From the NCBI GenBank assembly GCA_947371755.1, contig CANBQT010000030.1, forward strand, positions 1 through 37,442: 37,442 nucleotides of DNA. Direction: 5' to 3'. This DNA is from Chitinophagaceae bacterium (lineage in GTDB: Bacteria; Bacteroidota; Bacteroidia; Chitinophagales; Chitinophagaceae). The notes beneath the pieces were generated by a model. The model did no database searches and was not told where the DNA came from. It saw only the letters and a list, made by a program, of their open reading frames with translations. Each line of letters starts with the position of its first letter. The stretch's first letter is position 1. This document shows, piece by piece, positions 1 through 8,161 of this stretch. A program made the translations under genes and the position numbers.

Positions 1-50
1 ATTGATAAAATATAGACTTTAAAATTGCTATAGATAGACATATCTAACAT

Positions 51-82
51 GGAAAAAGCCACTTCATTGAGTGGCTTTTTCC
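51..82 (-). terminator. Rho-independent terminator
   Basis: A 13-bp perfect stem (arms 51-63 and 70-82, sequence GGAAAAAGCCACT and its complement) with a 6-nt loop. Both arms carry an A or T run, so it can act in either direction. It lies about 47 nt beyond the stop of the NTF2-like lipoprotein gene and is best read as that unit's terminator. Confidence 0.8.
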
Positions 83-128
83 AAAAAACAATATTTAAAA
101 ACTCCTTATTTCATAGGCTTTTTCAGGT

Positions 129-596
129 TCATTTGTATACATGAACTGAAAGCCCAACAATTTTCCATTCATGATCTATCTTTTCAAGCATCTTCATTTC
201 ATAAGAATAGGATGCAATTCCATCTTTAGGAGTTGACACTTCATCATGACTAACCCAGGCAGACTTTCCTTTAATACTTATTTTCAAATTGCTGATTGAA
301 TAGGTGCCGTTACCCAAGGATTTTGGGTCTGTTTGTATCATACTTGAAGGGGGCACATCAATCGTAACACCTTCTTTAGTTGAAACAAGAACCCTACTAT
401 ATGGTTGGATATGCCAGCAATTAGCATGAGCTAGTGCATCTCCATTCCTGTAGGTAGCACATTCTTTTTCTATTAATGCTTTTATTTCTGCAGTTTGATT
501 TTTACTGGTTACGCATCCCAGGATTGAGCTACATAAAAAGAAAAAGAAAGTTAGTTTTAAAACCAAAGAATTATTCATAGCCATTATCATTATCAT
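129..596 (-). CDS. NTF2/SnoaL-like lipoprotein, function unknown
   Basis: The protein has up to 155 aa. Four in-frame ATGs (at 596, 590, 584 and 578) precede a hydrophobic stretch rich in Phe/Leu that ends in SSILGC, a good lipobox, so the mature protein would be a lipid-anchored envelope protein from Cys28 onward. The mature part starts with a helix (IKALIEKECATYRNGDA) and continues as alternating strands ending in HEWKIVGLSVHVYK. That matches the cone-shaped NTF2-like/DUF4440 fold, in which a final strand of the form W-K-I-V closes the barrel. No catalytic residues can be assigned. It follows the Dabb gene by 71 nt on the same strand and ends at a strong terminator, so it may be the last gene of the aldo/keto reductase unit. 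The exact start among the four ATGs cannot be decided. Confidence 0.6.
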   Translation of the reverse strand: MIMIMAMNNSLVLKLTFFFFLCSSILGCVTSKNQTAEIKALIEKECATYRNGDALAHANCWHIQPYSRVLVSTKEGVTIDVPPSSMIQTDPKSLGNGTYSISNLKISIKGKSAWVSHDEVSTPKDGIASYSYEMKMLEKIDHEWKIVGLSVHVYK

Positions 597-667
597 TTAA
601 ATTATACTTTACAATTTAGAAAGCGCTTCATTGCTGATTCAGTTTTCAATGATATTATAGGATCATA

Positions 668-1051
668 TTATTTACCTGATGCTACAAAATAATCAACTAC
701 AAAAACCTTATCCATATGTGGTTTTAAAATTGTTTGAAAAGCTTTATGGGCTGGATGTTGTTGGTAATCAGCCAAATCTTTTTCAGAATTAAAGGTTAAA
801 GCAAAGCAATGAGTAAATCCCTGATCAAGGTGTTCTGGACTCATGTTCAATCCCCACTCCATTTTTTTTACCTGAGGAACTGTTCCGTATAAGTGATTAA
901 ATGCTTTTACTACCGAATCAATTGAAGTAGCACTTGAACTTGATTTGAAAGTGAACAAAACAATATGTTTTAATTCCTTTTGAGTTGATTGTGCTCGTAA
1001 TTGTGTGAATCCTAAAAATGTGATTACTAAAATGAAGGCAAATTTTTTCAT
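668..1051 (-). CDS. Secreted Dabb-domain (stress-responsive A/B barrel) protein
   Basis: A 127-aa protein when started at the ATG at 1051, which directly precedes a signal peptide (MKKFAFILVITFLGFTQLRA, then QS). An upstream in-frame start at 1090 would add 13 residues before the charged n-region and overlap the aldo/keto reductase gene, so 1051 is preferred. The mature part has the Dabb hallmarks: LKHIVLFTFK at the beginning, a VPQVKKMEWGLNMSPE middle, FTHCFALTFNSEKDLADYQQHP with the conserved Y-x-x-H-P, and a final VFVVDYF strand. Dabb proteins are small ferredoxin-like dimeric barrels, some of which bind or cyclise small hydrophobic compounds; the role here is unknown. It starts 16 nt after the aldo/keto reductase stop and is probably cotranscribed with it. 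Confidence 0.75.
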   Translation of the reverse strand: MKKFAFILVITFLGFTQLRAQSTQKELKHIVLFTFKSSSSATSIDSVVKAFNHLYGTVPQVKKMEWGLNMSPEHLDQGFTHCFALTFNSEKDLADYQQHPAHKAFQTILKPHMDKVFVVDYFVASGK

Positions 1052-1067
1052 AGTTAATTTTAAAAAA

Positions 1068-1892
1068 TTATAAAAATTGAATGGGATCATCGCAAATTCT
1101 AAATCCCTCAGAAAAGGAATTCATCAATAAGACATCATCTGATTCCAAATCGAAATTTGTGGCGTCAAAATTTTCTTGCAGACGTTCCACTTTTACAGAT
1201 TTCGGAATAGAAGATACGCCTAATTGAATATTCCAATTGAGTATAATTTGCGCTGGTGATCTCTGATATTTGTTACAAAGTTCGATTAGTCTCGGGTCAT
1301 TAAATTTAATTCCTCTGGTAAGGGGTGAATAAGATTGTAGTTGAGTTCCCTGTTCTTTACATAGATCTAATACGTCTTTTTGATAAAGCCATGGCGTAAA
1401 CTCGATTTGATTAACCGCTGGAATAATCGAAGCATAAGTTTTTAATTCCTGTAAAAATGGGACTGTATAATTAGCTACACCAATGGCTCTAACTCTTTTT
1501 TCTGCATACAATTTCTCTATCGCCCTCCATGATTCCTTCCTTCCAGATTTAATTGGCCAGTGAATCAAATACAGATCAATATAATCTAATTGTAATTTTT
1601 GCAAACTCAAATCAAACGCTTTTAAAGCTTGATCAAAACCATGATCCGTATTATTTAATTTTGTAGTGATAAAAATTTCCTCTCTTTTGACGCTGGAACG
1701 CCTTAAAGCATTCCCAATCTCTTTTTCATTTTGATACATACTTGCTGTATCAATAAGTCTATATCCAATCTCAAGTGCTGATTCTACAGCTCTTTCAGCC
1801 TGATCCTGATACATATCATAAACACCTAATCCTATGAATGGCATTTGTATATTATTATTCAGCTTTGCTGTTTTAGGTAACAATGTTTCCAT
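1068..1892 (-). CDS. Aldo/keto reductase
   Basis: A 274-aa cytoplasmic NAD(P)H-dependent oxidoreductase of full family length. The AKR catalytic tetrad is complete: Asp48 and Tyr53 (IDTASMYQNE), Lys78 (ITTKL) and His111 (LYLIHWP). The cofactor-binding segment is present as IPKSVKVERLQENFDA near residue 230, the AKR phosphate-binding motif that usually means NADPH. The order of motifs resembles the YvgN/DkgA-type prokaryotic 2,5-diketo-gluconate/methylglyoxal reductases, but the physiological aldehyde or ketone substrate cannot be read from sequence. It heads a unit with the Dabb gene 16 nt downstream. The terminator at 1938-1970, which belongs to the peptidase gene, separates it from the gene to its right. 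Confidence 0.9.
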   Translation of the reverse strand: METLLPKTAKLNNNIQMPFIGLGVYDMYQDQAERAVESALEIGYRLIDTASMYQNEKEIGNALRRSSVKREEIFITTKLNNTDHGFDQALKAFDLSLQKLQLDYIDLYLIHWPIKSGRKESWRAIEKLYAEKRVRAIGVANYTVPFLQELKTYASIIPAVNQIEFTPWLYQKDVLDLCKEQGTQLQSYSPLTRGIKFNDPRLIELCNKYQRSPAQIILNWNIQLGVSSIPKSVKVERLQENFDATNFDLESDDVLLMNSFSEGFRICDDPIQFL

Positions 1893-1937
1893 CTTTTATT
1901 TTTCTAGAATGCTAATTCTGTCTATTAGAGGTATCAA

Positions 1938-1970
1938 AAAGCCTAATTGAATTTAAATCAATTAGGCTTT
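1938..1970 (-). terminator. Rho-independent terminator of the cysteine peptidase gene
   Basis: A 13-bp perfect stem (arms 1938-1950 and 1958-1970, AAAGCCTAATTGA and complement) with a 7-nt loop, 20 nt beyond the peptidase stop on the minus strand. A T run follows on that strand. Confidence 0.8.
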
Positions 1971-1990
1971 AAAAAATATTTTTTTTAAAA

Positions 1991-3184
1991 TTACAATATT
2001 GCTACATATAAACTTCCTGCTGGAACTACCTTCGTACTTTGAATTACAGAATAAGGTAAATAGAAGAATCCTTGATCGCCCCAAGGCTTGCCCCAGGAAT
2101 TCTCAACCACAAAAACTCCACCACCTGGCTGTGTTGCATCATTGATATATCCTACAATTGGTACAGCATGCCCACCTAACAACTTTACCCCAGCAACTAA
2201 TGCACCTGAAGTGGTTAAAGGATTATAGGTATAAGAAGTTGTATTTAACCCTTCAAAATATTTATAAGTTTTTGTATTGTCATATACATTAAAACCCATC
2301 ATTACAGGTTTGTTATTTGCCAAAGCTGTTTTAACATCGTTCACCAAATTCGTACCTGTAGAATTGATCAGATAATAACCATGAGAAGTGATTCCTGCAG
2401 AATTAGTAGTGCCTGACTGAGTTGCAACGGTGAAATTCAAAGCACTTGAAATGGCTGCAGTAGATGGAGCCGTTAAATAGCTGGTGGAAGTAGCAGTTGC
2501 CACATTATATCCACTTGCATTAAGCGTAGAAGGATACGCATACAAATCTTCTGTAGAAACCCCTTTAAATGTTTTTCCACTATAAGTTAAGGGGGTTGTA
2601 GAAGTATTTGAAGTTGTACCCTGCAGTGCTTGACCAATATTCACCATATTAGCTCCCAGATCTGCACTGATTGCTTGCTTCTGTATTACAACCCGCTCTA
2701 CATAATAAATAAACATTGGGCTTAATGCACCACTTGTTCCAAATAATGTGGTGGGTGAACTTATCTGATTAGTTAAGGCAGTTGAAATTCCTGTTGTAAG
2801 AGTTATAGATGGGGAGGAAGTTGATGGGTTTGCTTTATAATAATTAAGTATCTCTGCAGTTTCAGCACCGCAAAAACCTGTACAAGAACCAATTTGTCCC
2901 TGATCTCTTACATCAGGTGTTGCAAGCAAATAATTGCCCGGCAAAGTTCCAGTAAATGACAAGCCTGATGGTTTATATCTGCTGGTTACCAATGATGAAT
3001 TAAAAGTAGGTACAGTAGACCATTGGTCGGGAGTCATCGATTGTAAACCATAATTGCGTAAAACGCTATTGGGAATATTGGATGAATTGGCAGTAGTTTC
3101 GGTACCAGCATTTTTGGTGCAACTAACTAAAAAAAGTATCGAGCAACTTATAAATACCAATACATGAGTAAAAGATTTTCTCAT
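1991..3184 (-). CDS. Papain-like (C1 family) cysteine peptidase, lipoprotein
   Basis: A 397-aa envelope protein. The N-terminus is a lipoprotein signal (hydrophobic stretch then FLVSC, lipidated Cys22), followed by a Ser/Thr/Asn-rich linker. The peptidase domain has the C1 signature DQGQIGSCTGFCGAE: Gln95 forms the oxyanion hole and Cys101 is the nucleophile. The base and orienting residue are His339 (GGHAVPIVGY) and Asn362 (VENSWGKPWGDQGFF). All four catalytic positions are therefore intact. The usual W after the nucleophile is replaced by T, and residues 115-330 form a long Ser/Thr-rich insertion. There is no classical I29 propeptide, so activation must differ from plant papains. It is transcribed alone from a region shared with the divergent GH16-like gene. 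The function (degradation of surface or prey proteins) is inference. Confidence 0.85.
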   Translation of the reverse strand: MRKSFTHVLVFISCSILFLVSCTKNAGTETTANSSNIPNSVLRNYGLQSMTPDQWSTVPTFNSSLVTSRYKPSGLSFTGTLPGNYLLATPDVRDQGQIGSCTGFCGAETAEILNYYKANPSTSSPSITLTTGISTALTNQISSPTTLFGTSGALSPMFIYYVERVVIQKQAISADLGANMVNIGQALQGTTSNTSTTPLTYSGKTFKGVSTEDLYAYPSTLNASGYNVATATSTSYLTAPSTAAISSALNFTVATQSGTTNSAGITSHGYYLINSTGTNLVNDVKTALANNKPVMMGFNVYDNTKTYKYFEGLNTTSYTYNPLTTSGALVAGVKLLGGHAVPIVGYINDATQPGGGVFVVENSWGKPWGDQGFFYLPYSVIQSTKVVPAGSLYVAIL

Positions 3185-3225
3185 TTGAATGATTGTTTAG
3201 GGGTGTTACAATGGGTATCTATTAA

Positions 3226-3258
3226 AATTATTGTTAATTAATTCAATAAACAATAATT
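3226..3258. promoter_or_regulatory. AT-rich dyad between divergent genes
   Basis: AATTATTGTT (3226-3235) is repeated in inverted orientation as AACAATAATT (3249-3258) with a 13-nt spacer. It sits between the peptidase start (3184) and the GH16 start (3313). It could be a shared operator, but chance in AT-rich DNA is possible. Confidence 0.25.
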
Positions 3259-3312
3259 AATTAAATACTGACATATTTTAAGCTTTTTTTTATGTAAGTG
3301 TTATCTTTCCAT

Positions 3313-4128
3313 ATGAAGTATTTTTTTTCATTTGTCACTTATCCTCTGATTCTTTTTCTTATTGAACCTCAAATCAATTTTACTAATAAAGTATCAATGA
3401 TTGATGCAGAAAAAATAAATATCAGTTCAGTTAATGAATCAAAAAAGGATAGTAGCAAATTAACTCTTTCGTTTTCAAACTATACTTGGTATATCAAATC
3501 AGGGGATGCATCACCGGGACCCAATTGTTGGAGTGCAAATAATGCTTTTGTAGATTCAATCGGTCGGCTGCATTTAAAAATCACTTTCAATCAGGGAACT
3601 CAAAAATGGGATTGTGCAGAAATATGGACAACAGATTCTTTAGGTTTTGGCACCTATGAATGGTTAATTGATGGACCTATAGATAAATTAGATAAGAATA
3701 TAGTACTAGGTTTATTTAATTATCCCGCATCCCCAAAAGTACCTGATGCCACAAATGAAATTGATATTGAATATGCAAAGTGGGGATTAGAATCTAAAAA
3801 AGCTGGCAATTTTACTGTTTGGCCAGCCACATTATTAAATGGCTTTACTAATCAAACCTTTCCATTTAAAATATCACTTTCAAATACTAAAACTTTACAA
3901 AGATTTATTTGGTCTTCAACTTCGGTTGTATTTCAAAGTTTCAGAGGTTGGGAGCCAAATAAGGATTCCGTAGTTTCTAGTCAAACTTTTAGTCCAAAAA
4001 ATCCTACACTTTTTATACCGCAAACTGCTGAGCCTGTGCATCTTAATTTATGGCTTTTTCGTGGGCTAGCTCCTTCAGACAACTCCCCTGTTGAAATTAT
4101 CATACATAAGTTCCAAAAGTATGAGTAA
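3313..4128 (+). CDS. GH16-like family glycoside hydrolase, secreted
   Basis: A 271-aa protein when started at the ATG at 3313; a GTG at 3298 would add five residues before the signal peptide and is less likely. The N-terminus MKYFFSFVTYPLILFLIEP is a signal peptide or anchor. The rest is a concanavalin-A-like beta-sandwich with the GH16 catalytic motif NEIDIEYAKWG. In ATG-based numbering Glu149 is the nucleophile, Asp151 assists and Glu153 is the acid/base, so the active site is intact. The upstream block CAEIWTTDSLGFGTYEWLIDG is the conserved edge of the substrate cleft. GH16 enzymes cut beta-1,3/1,4-glucans, laminarin, agar or carrageenan; the substrate here cannot be chosen. It is convergent with the downstream dehydrogenase, with only 24 nt between them. 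Confidence 0.8.
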   Translation: MKYFFSFVTYPLILFLIEPQINFTNKVSMIDAEKINISSVNESKKDSSKLTLSFSNYTWYIKSGDASPGPNCWSANNAFVDSIGRLHLKITFNQGTQKWDCAEIWTTDSLGFGTYEWLIDGPIDKLDKNIVLGLFNYPASPKVPDATNEIDIEYAKWGLESKKAGNFTVWPATLLNGFTNQTFPFKISLSNTKTLQRFIWSSTSVVFQSFRGWEPNKDSVVSSQTFSPKNPTLFIPQTAEPVHLNLWLFRGLAPSDNSPVEIIIHKFQKYE

Positions 4129-4152
4129 CCAAAACCAAAATAATACCAGTCA

Positions 4153-4962
4153 TTAATTTCTACCTTTAAAATCATCCATAGAACGATACATCCCAAACCA
4201 CTCTCCTACAATAATATCAAACAGAAATGCTGGTAAAATTCCTTTGAATAATGGAACCCAATAAACAATCCCCGGCATTCTTACAAATCGACTATTGTTT
4301 TCCAAGCCTCGTATGATTTTCTTAACGGCAACTGCTGGCTTTACAATGGGAACTATCTTACTAGTAACACCATCAAACATACCAGTACTGATGTAAAAGG
4401 GAGTGACTGTAGTTACCTGAACATTAGTATTAGCATTTCGCATTTCAAGTAGTAAAGAATCGCTCCAACCAACTACTGAAAACTTACTAGCAACATACAC
4501 ACTCATTTTCGGATTACTCACTAATCCTGCAGCAGAGGCAATATTTACTATATGTCCCTGATTTAATTTAACCATATCAGGCAGAAATTCAGATGTGATA
4601 TGCATCAGCGCAGAACTATTCACCCCCATAGTTCGATCAATATCTTCATGAGTATGATCTAGAAAAAATTTTCCAACAATAATACCAGCATTATTAATCA
4701 GAATATCGATTACTCCTATTTCTTCTTTTACTTGATTCGCAGTTCGAATAACTGATTCCGTATTCATCACATTAATGGTATAAGAAAATACCTGAAATCC
4801 TTCTGCTTTAAATTCAGAAACTGTTGTTTGTAATAACGATTCATTCAGATCCCAAATTACTAGCGTTCCCAACCCCTTCTGCAAAAGTTCTCGGCCCATC
4901 AATTTACCAATACCTGATGCACCACCGGTTATCAAAGCTTTTTTACCTCTAATCTCACTCAT
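4153..4962 (-). CDS. Short-chain dehydrogenase/reductase (SDR)
   Basis: A 269-aa classical SDR. The Rossmann motif is TGGASGIG (12-19), Asp38 ends the second strand (LVIWDLN) and predicts NAD(H) preference, NNAG is at 90-93, and the catalytic Ser143, Tyr156 and Lys160 (YVASK) are present. The block GHIVNIASAAGLVSNPKMSVYVASKFSVVGW is close to the SDR16C group (retinol/17-beta-hydroxysteroid-type dehydrogenases), so a lipid-like or sterol-like alcohol substrate is possible but not shown. The C-terminus (IVYWVPLFKGILPAFLFDIIVGEWF) is hydrophobic, consistent with membrane association. It is a single gene upstream of no close partner; the next gene on the strand begins after the terminator at 5006-5033. 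Confidence 0.85.
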   Translation of the reverse strand: MSEIRGKKALITGGASGIGKLMGRELLQKGLGTLVIWDLNESLLQTTVSEFKAEGFQVFSYTINVMNTESVIRTANQVKEEIGVIDILINNAGIIVGKFFLDHTHEDIDRTMGVNSSALMHITSEFLPDMVKLNQGHIVNIASAAGLVSNPKMSVYVASKFSVVGWSDSLLLEMRNANTNVQVTTVTPFYISTGMFDGVTSKIVPIVKPAVAVKKIIRGLENNSRFVRMPGIVYWVPLFKGILPAFLFDIIVGEWFGMYRSMDDFKGRN

Positions 4963-5005
4963 ATATTTTTTTTAACAGTAATAAACTCTTTCAATTTACA
5001 ATTAA

Positions 5006-5033
5006 AAAAGGCAAACCCAAAGATTTGCCTTTT
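5006..5033 (-). terminator. Rho-independent terminator of the TrpB2 gene
   Basis: A 10-bp stem (arms 5006-5015 and 5024-5033, AAAAGGCAAA and complement) with an 8-nt loop and a T run on the minus strand, 18 nt beyond the TrpB-like stop. Confidence 0.8.
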
Positions 5034-5051
5034 ATCAATCAGTCAAAGATT

Positions 5052-6413
5052 TTAAATCGTTGGAGTAGTTAATTCAGCAATTGATTTTTCAATATCCGCC
5101 TGACTCACTTCAAAATCTACCAAATTCCCAGCTAGGAATTGTTCGTAGGAGGCCAGATCAAAATTGCCATGGCCACATAAGTTGAACAAAATAGTTTTTG
5201 ATACCCCCTCTTCGTCTGCAATTTTTGCTTGACGTATCGCTTCAGCAATACCATGATTAGCTTCTGGTGCTGGTATGATCCCTTCTGTTCTCGAAAACAA
5301 TACCCCAGCTTCAAAACATTCAATTTGATTAATAGAAGTTGCTTCAATTAAACCATCTCTAAGTAATTGACTGATAATTGCTCCTGCACCATGATAACGC
5401 AATCCTCCTGCATGGATTGGCGAAGGAATGAAATTATGTCCTAAGGTGTACATCGGCAATAATGGGGTCATCCCAACCGTATCACCAAAATCATAACGAA
5501 ATACACCTCTTGTCAATTTCGGGCAAGAAGTAGGCTCCACTGCAATGGCACGAACTTTCTTGCCATGCAAAAGATTGTCTTGCAAAAAAGGAAAACTGAT
5601 ACCTGCAAAATTTGACCCACCACCAAAAGGAGCAACAATAATATCAGGATAATCACCTGCTTTTTCTAATTGTTTTTTTGCTTCAAGACCTATGATTGTT
5701 TGATGCATCAAAACATGGTTCAAAACACTGCCTAAAGCATATTTGGTATCCTCATTCGTAGCTGCTACTTCAACAGCTTCAGAAATAGCAATTCCCAAAC
5801 TTCCGGGAGAATTAGGATCTTTTTCCAAAATAGAACGACCCGCTTGTGTTAATTGAGAAGGCGAAGCATGAACTTTTGCTCCCCATGTATTCATCATTAC
5901 TTTTCGATAAGGTTTCCCTTCATAACTCACTTTTACCATGAACACCTCACACTCAATTCCAAATAAATTACATGCAAAACTTAAAGAGCTACCCCACTGA
6001 CCAGCTCCAGTTTCAGTAGATATTTTTTTAACCCCTTCTTTGGCATTATAGTAAGCCTGAGGTATTGCTGTATTGGGTTTATGTGAACCAGCAGGACTTA
6101 CTCCTTCGTACTTATAATATATTTTTGATTTTGTTCCTATTGCTTTTTCTAATTCATACGCCCGAAACATAGGAGTTGGTCGCCATATAGAATATAAGTT
6201 TCTCACTTCATCAGGTATTTCTACCCATTGATCAGTACTCACCTCTTGCTTGATCAATTCCATAGGAAACAATGGTGCCAATGCTTCCGGCCCAATTGGT
6301 TGTTGTGTAGCAGGATGCAATGGAGGCAAAGGCTTATTGGGCATGTCTGCCATAATATTGTACCAATGTGTAGGAATTTCAGATTCCGTGAGGGTAATTT
6401 TTCTTTGTTTCAT
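5052..6413 (-). CDS. trpB: TrpB2-type tryptophan synthase beta chain-like enzyme
   Basis: A 453-aa PLP enzyme of fold type II. Lys112 in SHKPNTA forms the Schiff base, Glu134 in ETGAGQWG is the catalytic glutamate equivalent of TrpB Glu109, and GGGSN (264-268) binds the PLP phosphate. The length, the long N-terminal arm (THWYNIMADMPNKPLPPLHP) and the block around WRPTPM identify the TrpB2 subgroup rather than the roughly 400-aa TrpB1. TrpB2 enzymes join indole and serine (or O-phosphoserine in some lineages) to make tryptophan, often without a tight TrpA partner. No trpA or other tryptophan gene is nearby, so a salvage role for free indole is plausible. A TATATTTA element lies just upstream of the ATG on the minus strand, but no convincing -33 partner was found. 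Confidence 0.9.
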   Translation of the reverse strand: MKQRKITLTESEIPTHWYNIMADMPNKPLPPLHPATQQPIGPEALAPLFPMELIKQEVSTDQWVEIPDEVRNLYSIWRPTPMFRAYELEKAIGTKSKIYYKYEGVSPAGSHKPNTAIPQAYYNAKEGVKKISTETGAGQWGSSLSFACNLFGIECEVFMVKVSYEGKPYRKVMMNTWGAKVHASPSQLTQAGRSILEKDPNSPGSLGIAISEAVEVAATNEDTKYALGSVLNHVLMHQTIIGLEAKKQLEKAGDYPDIIVAPFGGGSNFAGISFPFLQDNLLHGKKVRAIAVEPTSCPKLTRGVFRYDFGDTVGMTPLLPMYTLGHNFIPSPIHAGGLRYHGAGAIISQLLRDGLIEATSINQIECFEAGVLFSRTEGIIPAPEANHGIAEAIRQAKIADEEGVSKTILFNLCGHGNFDLASYEQFLAGNLVDFEVSQADIEKSIAELTTPTI

Positions 6414-6520
6414 TACGGCTTCGTTTACAGTAAATATAATTGAAAGTGAAAATTAAAAAATCAAATATTGAAAAAATAGCTTGAAATATATAATCGAAAA
6501 GTGTTACTAGTTCATAAAAA

Positions 6521-6542
6521 AGGGGCTACAAATGCAGCCCCT
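6521..6542 (-). terminator. Rho-independent terminator of ccoG
   Basis: A 7-bp GC-rich stem (AGGGGCT, arms 6521-6527 and 6536-6542) with an 8-nt loop and a T5 run on the minus strand (6516-6520), 22 nt beyond the ccoG stop. Confidence 0.8.
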
Positions 6543-6564
6543 ACAAAATCAAATATTTTGGAAA

Positions 6565-8001
6565 TTAATTAGGTACTTTAATAGGTCCCAAAAAATTAGT
6601 TTTGCTTTCACTTATTTTCTGGTTTCCTTGCCAAAAGCTTAGAGTAATCGTTGTTTTTCTTTCATGCACAGCAGAACGCGGCAATATCACAAAAAATTCA
6701 CCTGAGCCTTGTCCTTCTTTTGCAACTTCAACATAGTCTTTGCCAATTGATTCAATTCTACCATTACCACCTTCCAGTTTAATGGTCATAGGAATCATTT
6801 TCATTGTTTTATTTGCCACTTTAACGTTATATAAATTAGAAAGGCTATCAGCACCTCGTTCTTGATACAATTGCCCTGGTGTTCGCATTACTGTAGGATC
6901 TATATCTTTCCTTGTCATTAGTAATACAGATAAAACACTAAGCACAATTGCAAGCAATACGGTATATAACTTCATTCTTGTGGTAAAATGCAATGGTTCG
7001 CCATTTGCAATACTATTTTCAGAAGCATATCGAATTAAACCTTTGGGTTTATTGATCCGATCCATAATATTATCACAAGCGTCAATACATGCCGTACAAC
7101 CCACACATTCCATTTGAAGTCCATTACGTATATCAATACCCGTTGGACATACTTTTACGCATTGATGGCAATCAATACAATCTCCTTTCATTGAAATCTC
7201 TTCACCTTTTTTGATAGGTCCTCTTGGCTCACCTCTTTTATAATCATATGCTACGATCATTGAATTTTTATCTAGTAAAACACTTTGTAATCGTCCATAA
7301 GGGCAAACAACAATACAAGCCTGTTCTCGGAAGAAACTATAAACCGCAAAAAATACAGCACTAAAAATCAAGATAGAAGTTAATCCACCTATGTGTGCTA
7401 TCACAGGCTCTGTAATGATCTTCTCTAATTCTTTAACCCCAATAATATATGCCAAAAATGTATTGGCAATTAGGAATGACAGAAAGTAGAATGCTAATTG
7501 CTTTAAACCAACTTTAAAGATTTTTTTTCCAGTCCATGGAGCATCTTTCAATTGTCGTTGAGCCGGGGCATCTCCTAAAATAAAAAATTCAACTTTCCGA
7601 AACATCATTTCCATAAAATTGGTTTGGGGACAAGCCCAACCACAAAAAAGCCGTCCAAAAGCAGCCGTAAATAAAACGATGAATAATACAAAGGTTACCA
7701 TCGTTAATCCTAGAATAAAAAAATCTTGAGGCCAAAACACTTTACCGAAGAAAATAAACTTTGCCTGAGGTATATTCAGAAGGAAGAAAGGACGATCATT
7801 CACATATACAAATGGCATTCCAAAAAATAATATAAAATATAAAACACTGAGCCAGGTTCTTATATTATAGAATTTCCCATTTGGTGGTTTGTAAGCAAAA
7901 ACCCATTTTCGCTTACCATTTTCGTCAACGGTATTGATCCGGTCTCTATAACTCTCCCCCTCAGTTACTGGTTCATTCAAATGTTCGTGGTGTGAAAACA
8001 T
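6565..8001 (-). CDS. ccoG: Cytochrome c oxidase accessory protein CcoG (FixG/RdxA)
   Basis: A 478-aa membrane ferredoxin. Transmembrane helices lie near residues 48-68, 95-115, 165-188, 205-222 and 347-365. Two CxxxC pairs flank the membrane domain (Cys120/Cys124 in CGWACP, Cys229/Cys233 in ACIVVCP). Two 4Fe-4S clusters are encoded by Cys275-278-281-285 and Cys299-302-305-309. A C-terminal Ig-like FixG domain (about 390-478) would face the periplasm. CcoG proteins reduce Cu(II) during assembly of the copper centre of cbb3-type oxidase. The ccoNOP and ccoIS genes are not in the window, so the gene is separated from its usual partners here. A 15-bp dyad about 95 nt upstream of the start (8097-8111) is a candidate regulator site. 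Confidence 0.93.
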   Translation of the reverse strand: MFSHHEHLNEPVTEGESYRDRINTVDENGKRKWVFAYKPPNGKFYNIRTWLSVLYFILFFGMPFVYVNDRPFFLLNIPQAKFIFFGKVFWPQDFFILGLTMVTFVLFIVLFTAAFGRLFCGWACPQTNFMEMMFRKVEFFILGDAPAQRQLKDAPWTGKKIFKVGLKQLAFYFLSFLIANTFLAYIIGVKELEKIITEPVIAHIGGLTSILIFSAVFFAVYSFFREQACIVVCPYGRLQSVLLDKNSMIVAYDYKRGEPRGPIKKGEEISMKGDCIDCHQCVKVCPTGIDIRNGLQMECVGCTACIDACDNIMDRINKPKGLIRYASENSIANGEPLHFTTRMKLYTVLLAIVLSVLSVLLMTRKDIDPTVMRTPGQLYQERGADSLSNLYNVKVANKTMKMIPMTIKLEGGNGRIESIGKDYVEVAKEGQGSGEFFVILPRSAVHERKTTITLSFWQGNQKISESKTNFLGPIKVPN

Positions 8002-8096
8002 GTTCTGTATTTAAGGTATTAATTTTGTTTTTACAAAAAACTACTTCCTAACTTAGAACAAATCTCCTTCCTTTATCCGTATTCAACTGTGATGTT

Positions 8097-8111
8097 TGTT
8101 ACTGAGTAACA
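8097..8111. promoter_or_regulatory. Operator-like dyad upstream of ccoG
   Basis: TGTTACT and AGTAACA form perfect 7-bp inverted arms around a central G. The size and shape suit a dimeric helix-turn-helix regulator. It lies about 95 nt upstream of the ccoG start. Assignment to a CRP/FNR-family protein is inference from the function of ccoG, not from a known consensus. Confidence 0.4.
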
Positions 8112-8161
8112 TGATAAAAGTCATAATCTTCCAGTACTTTTTATTTTAGTTAACCCCTAAA

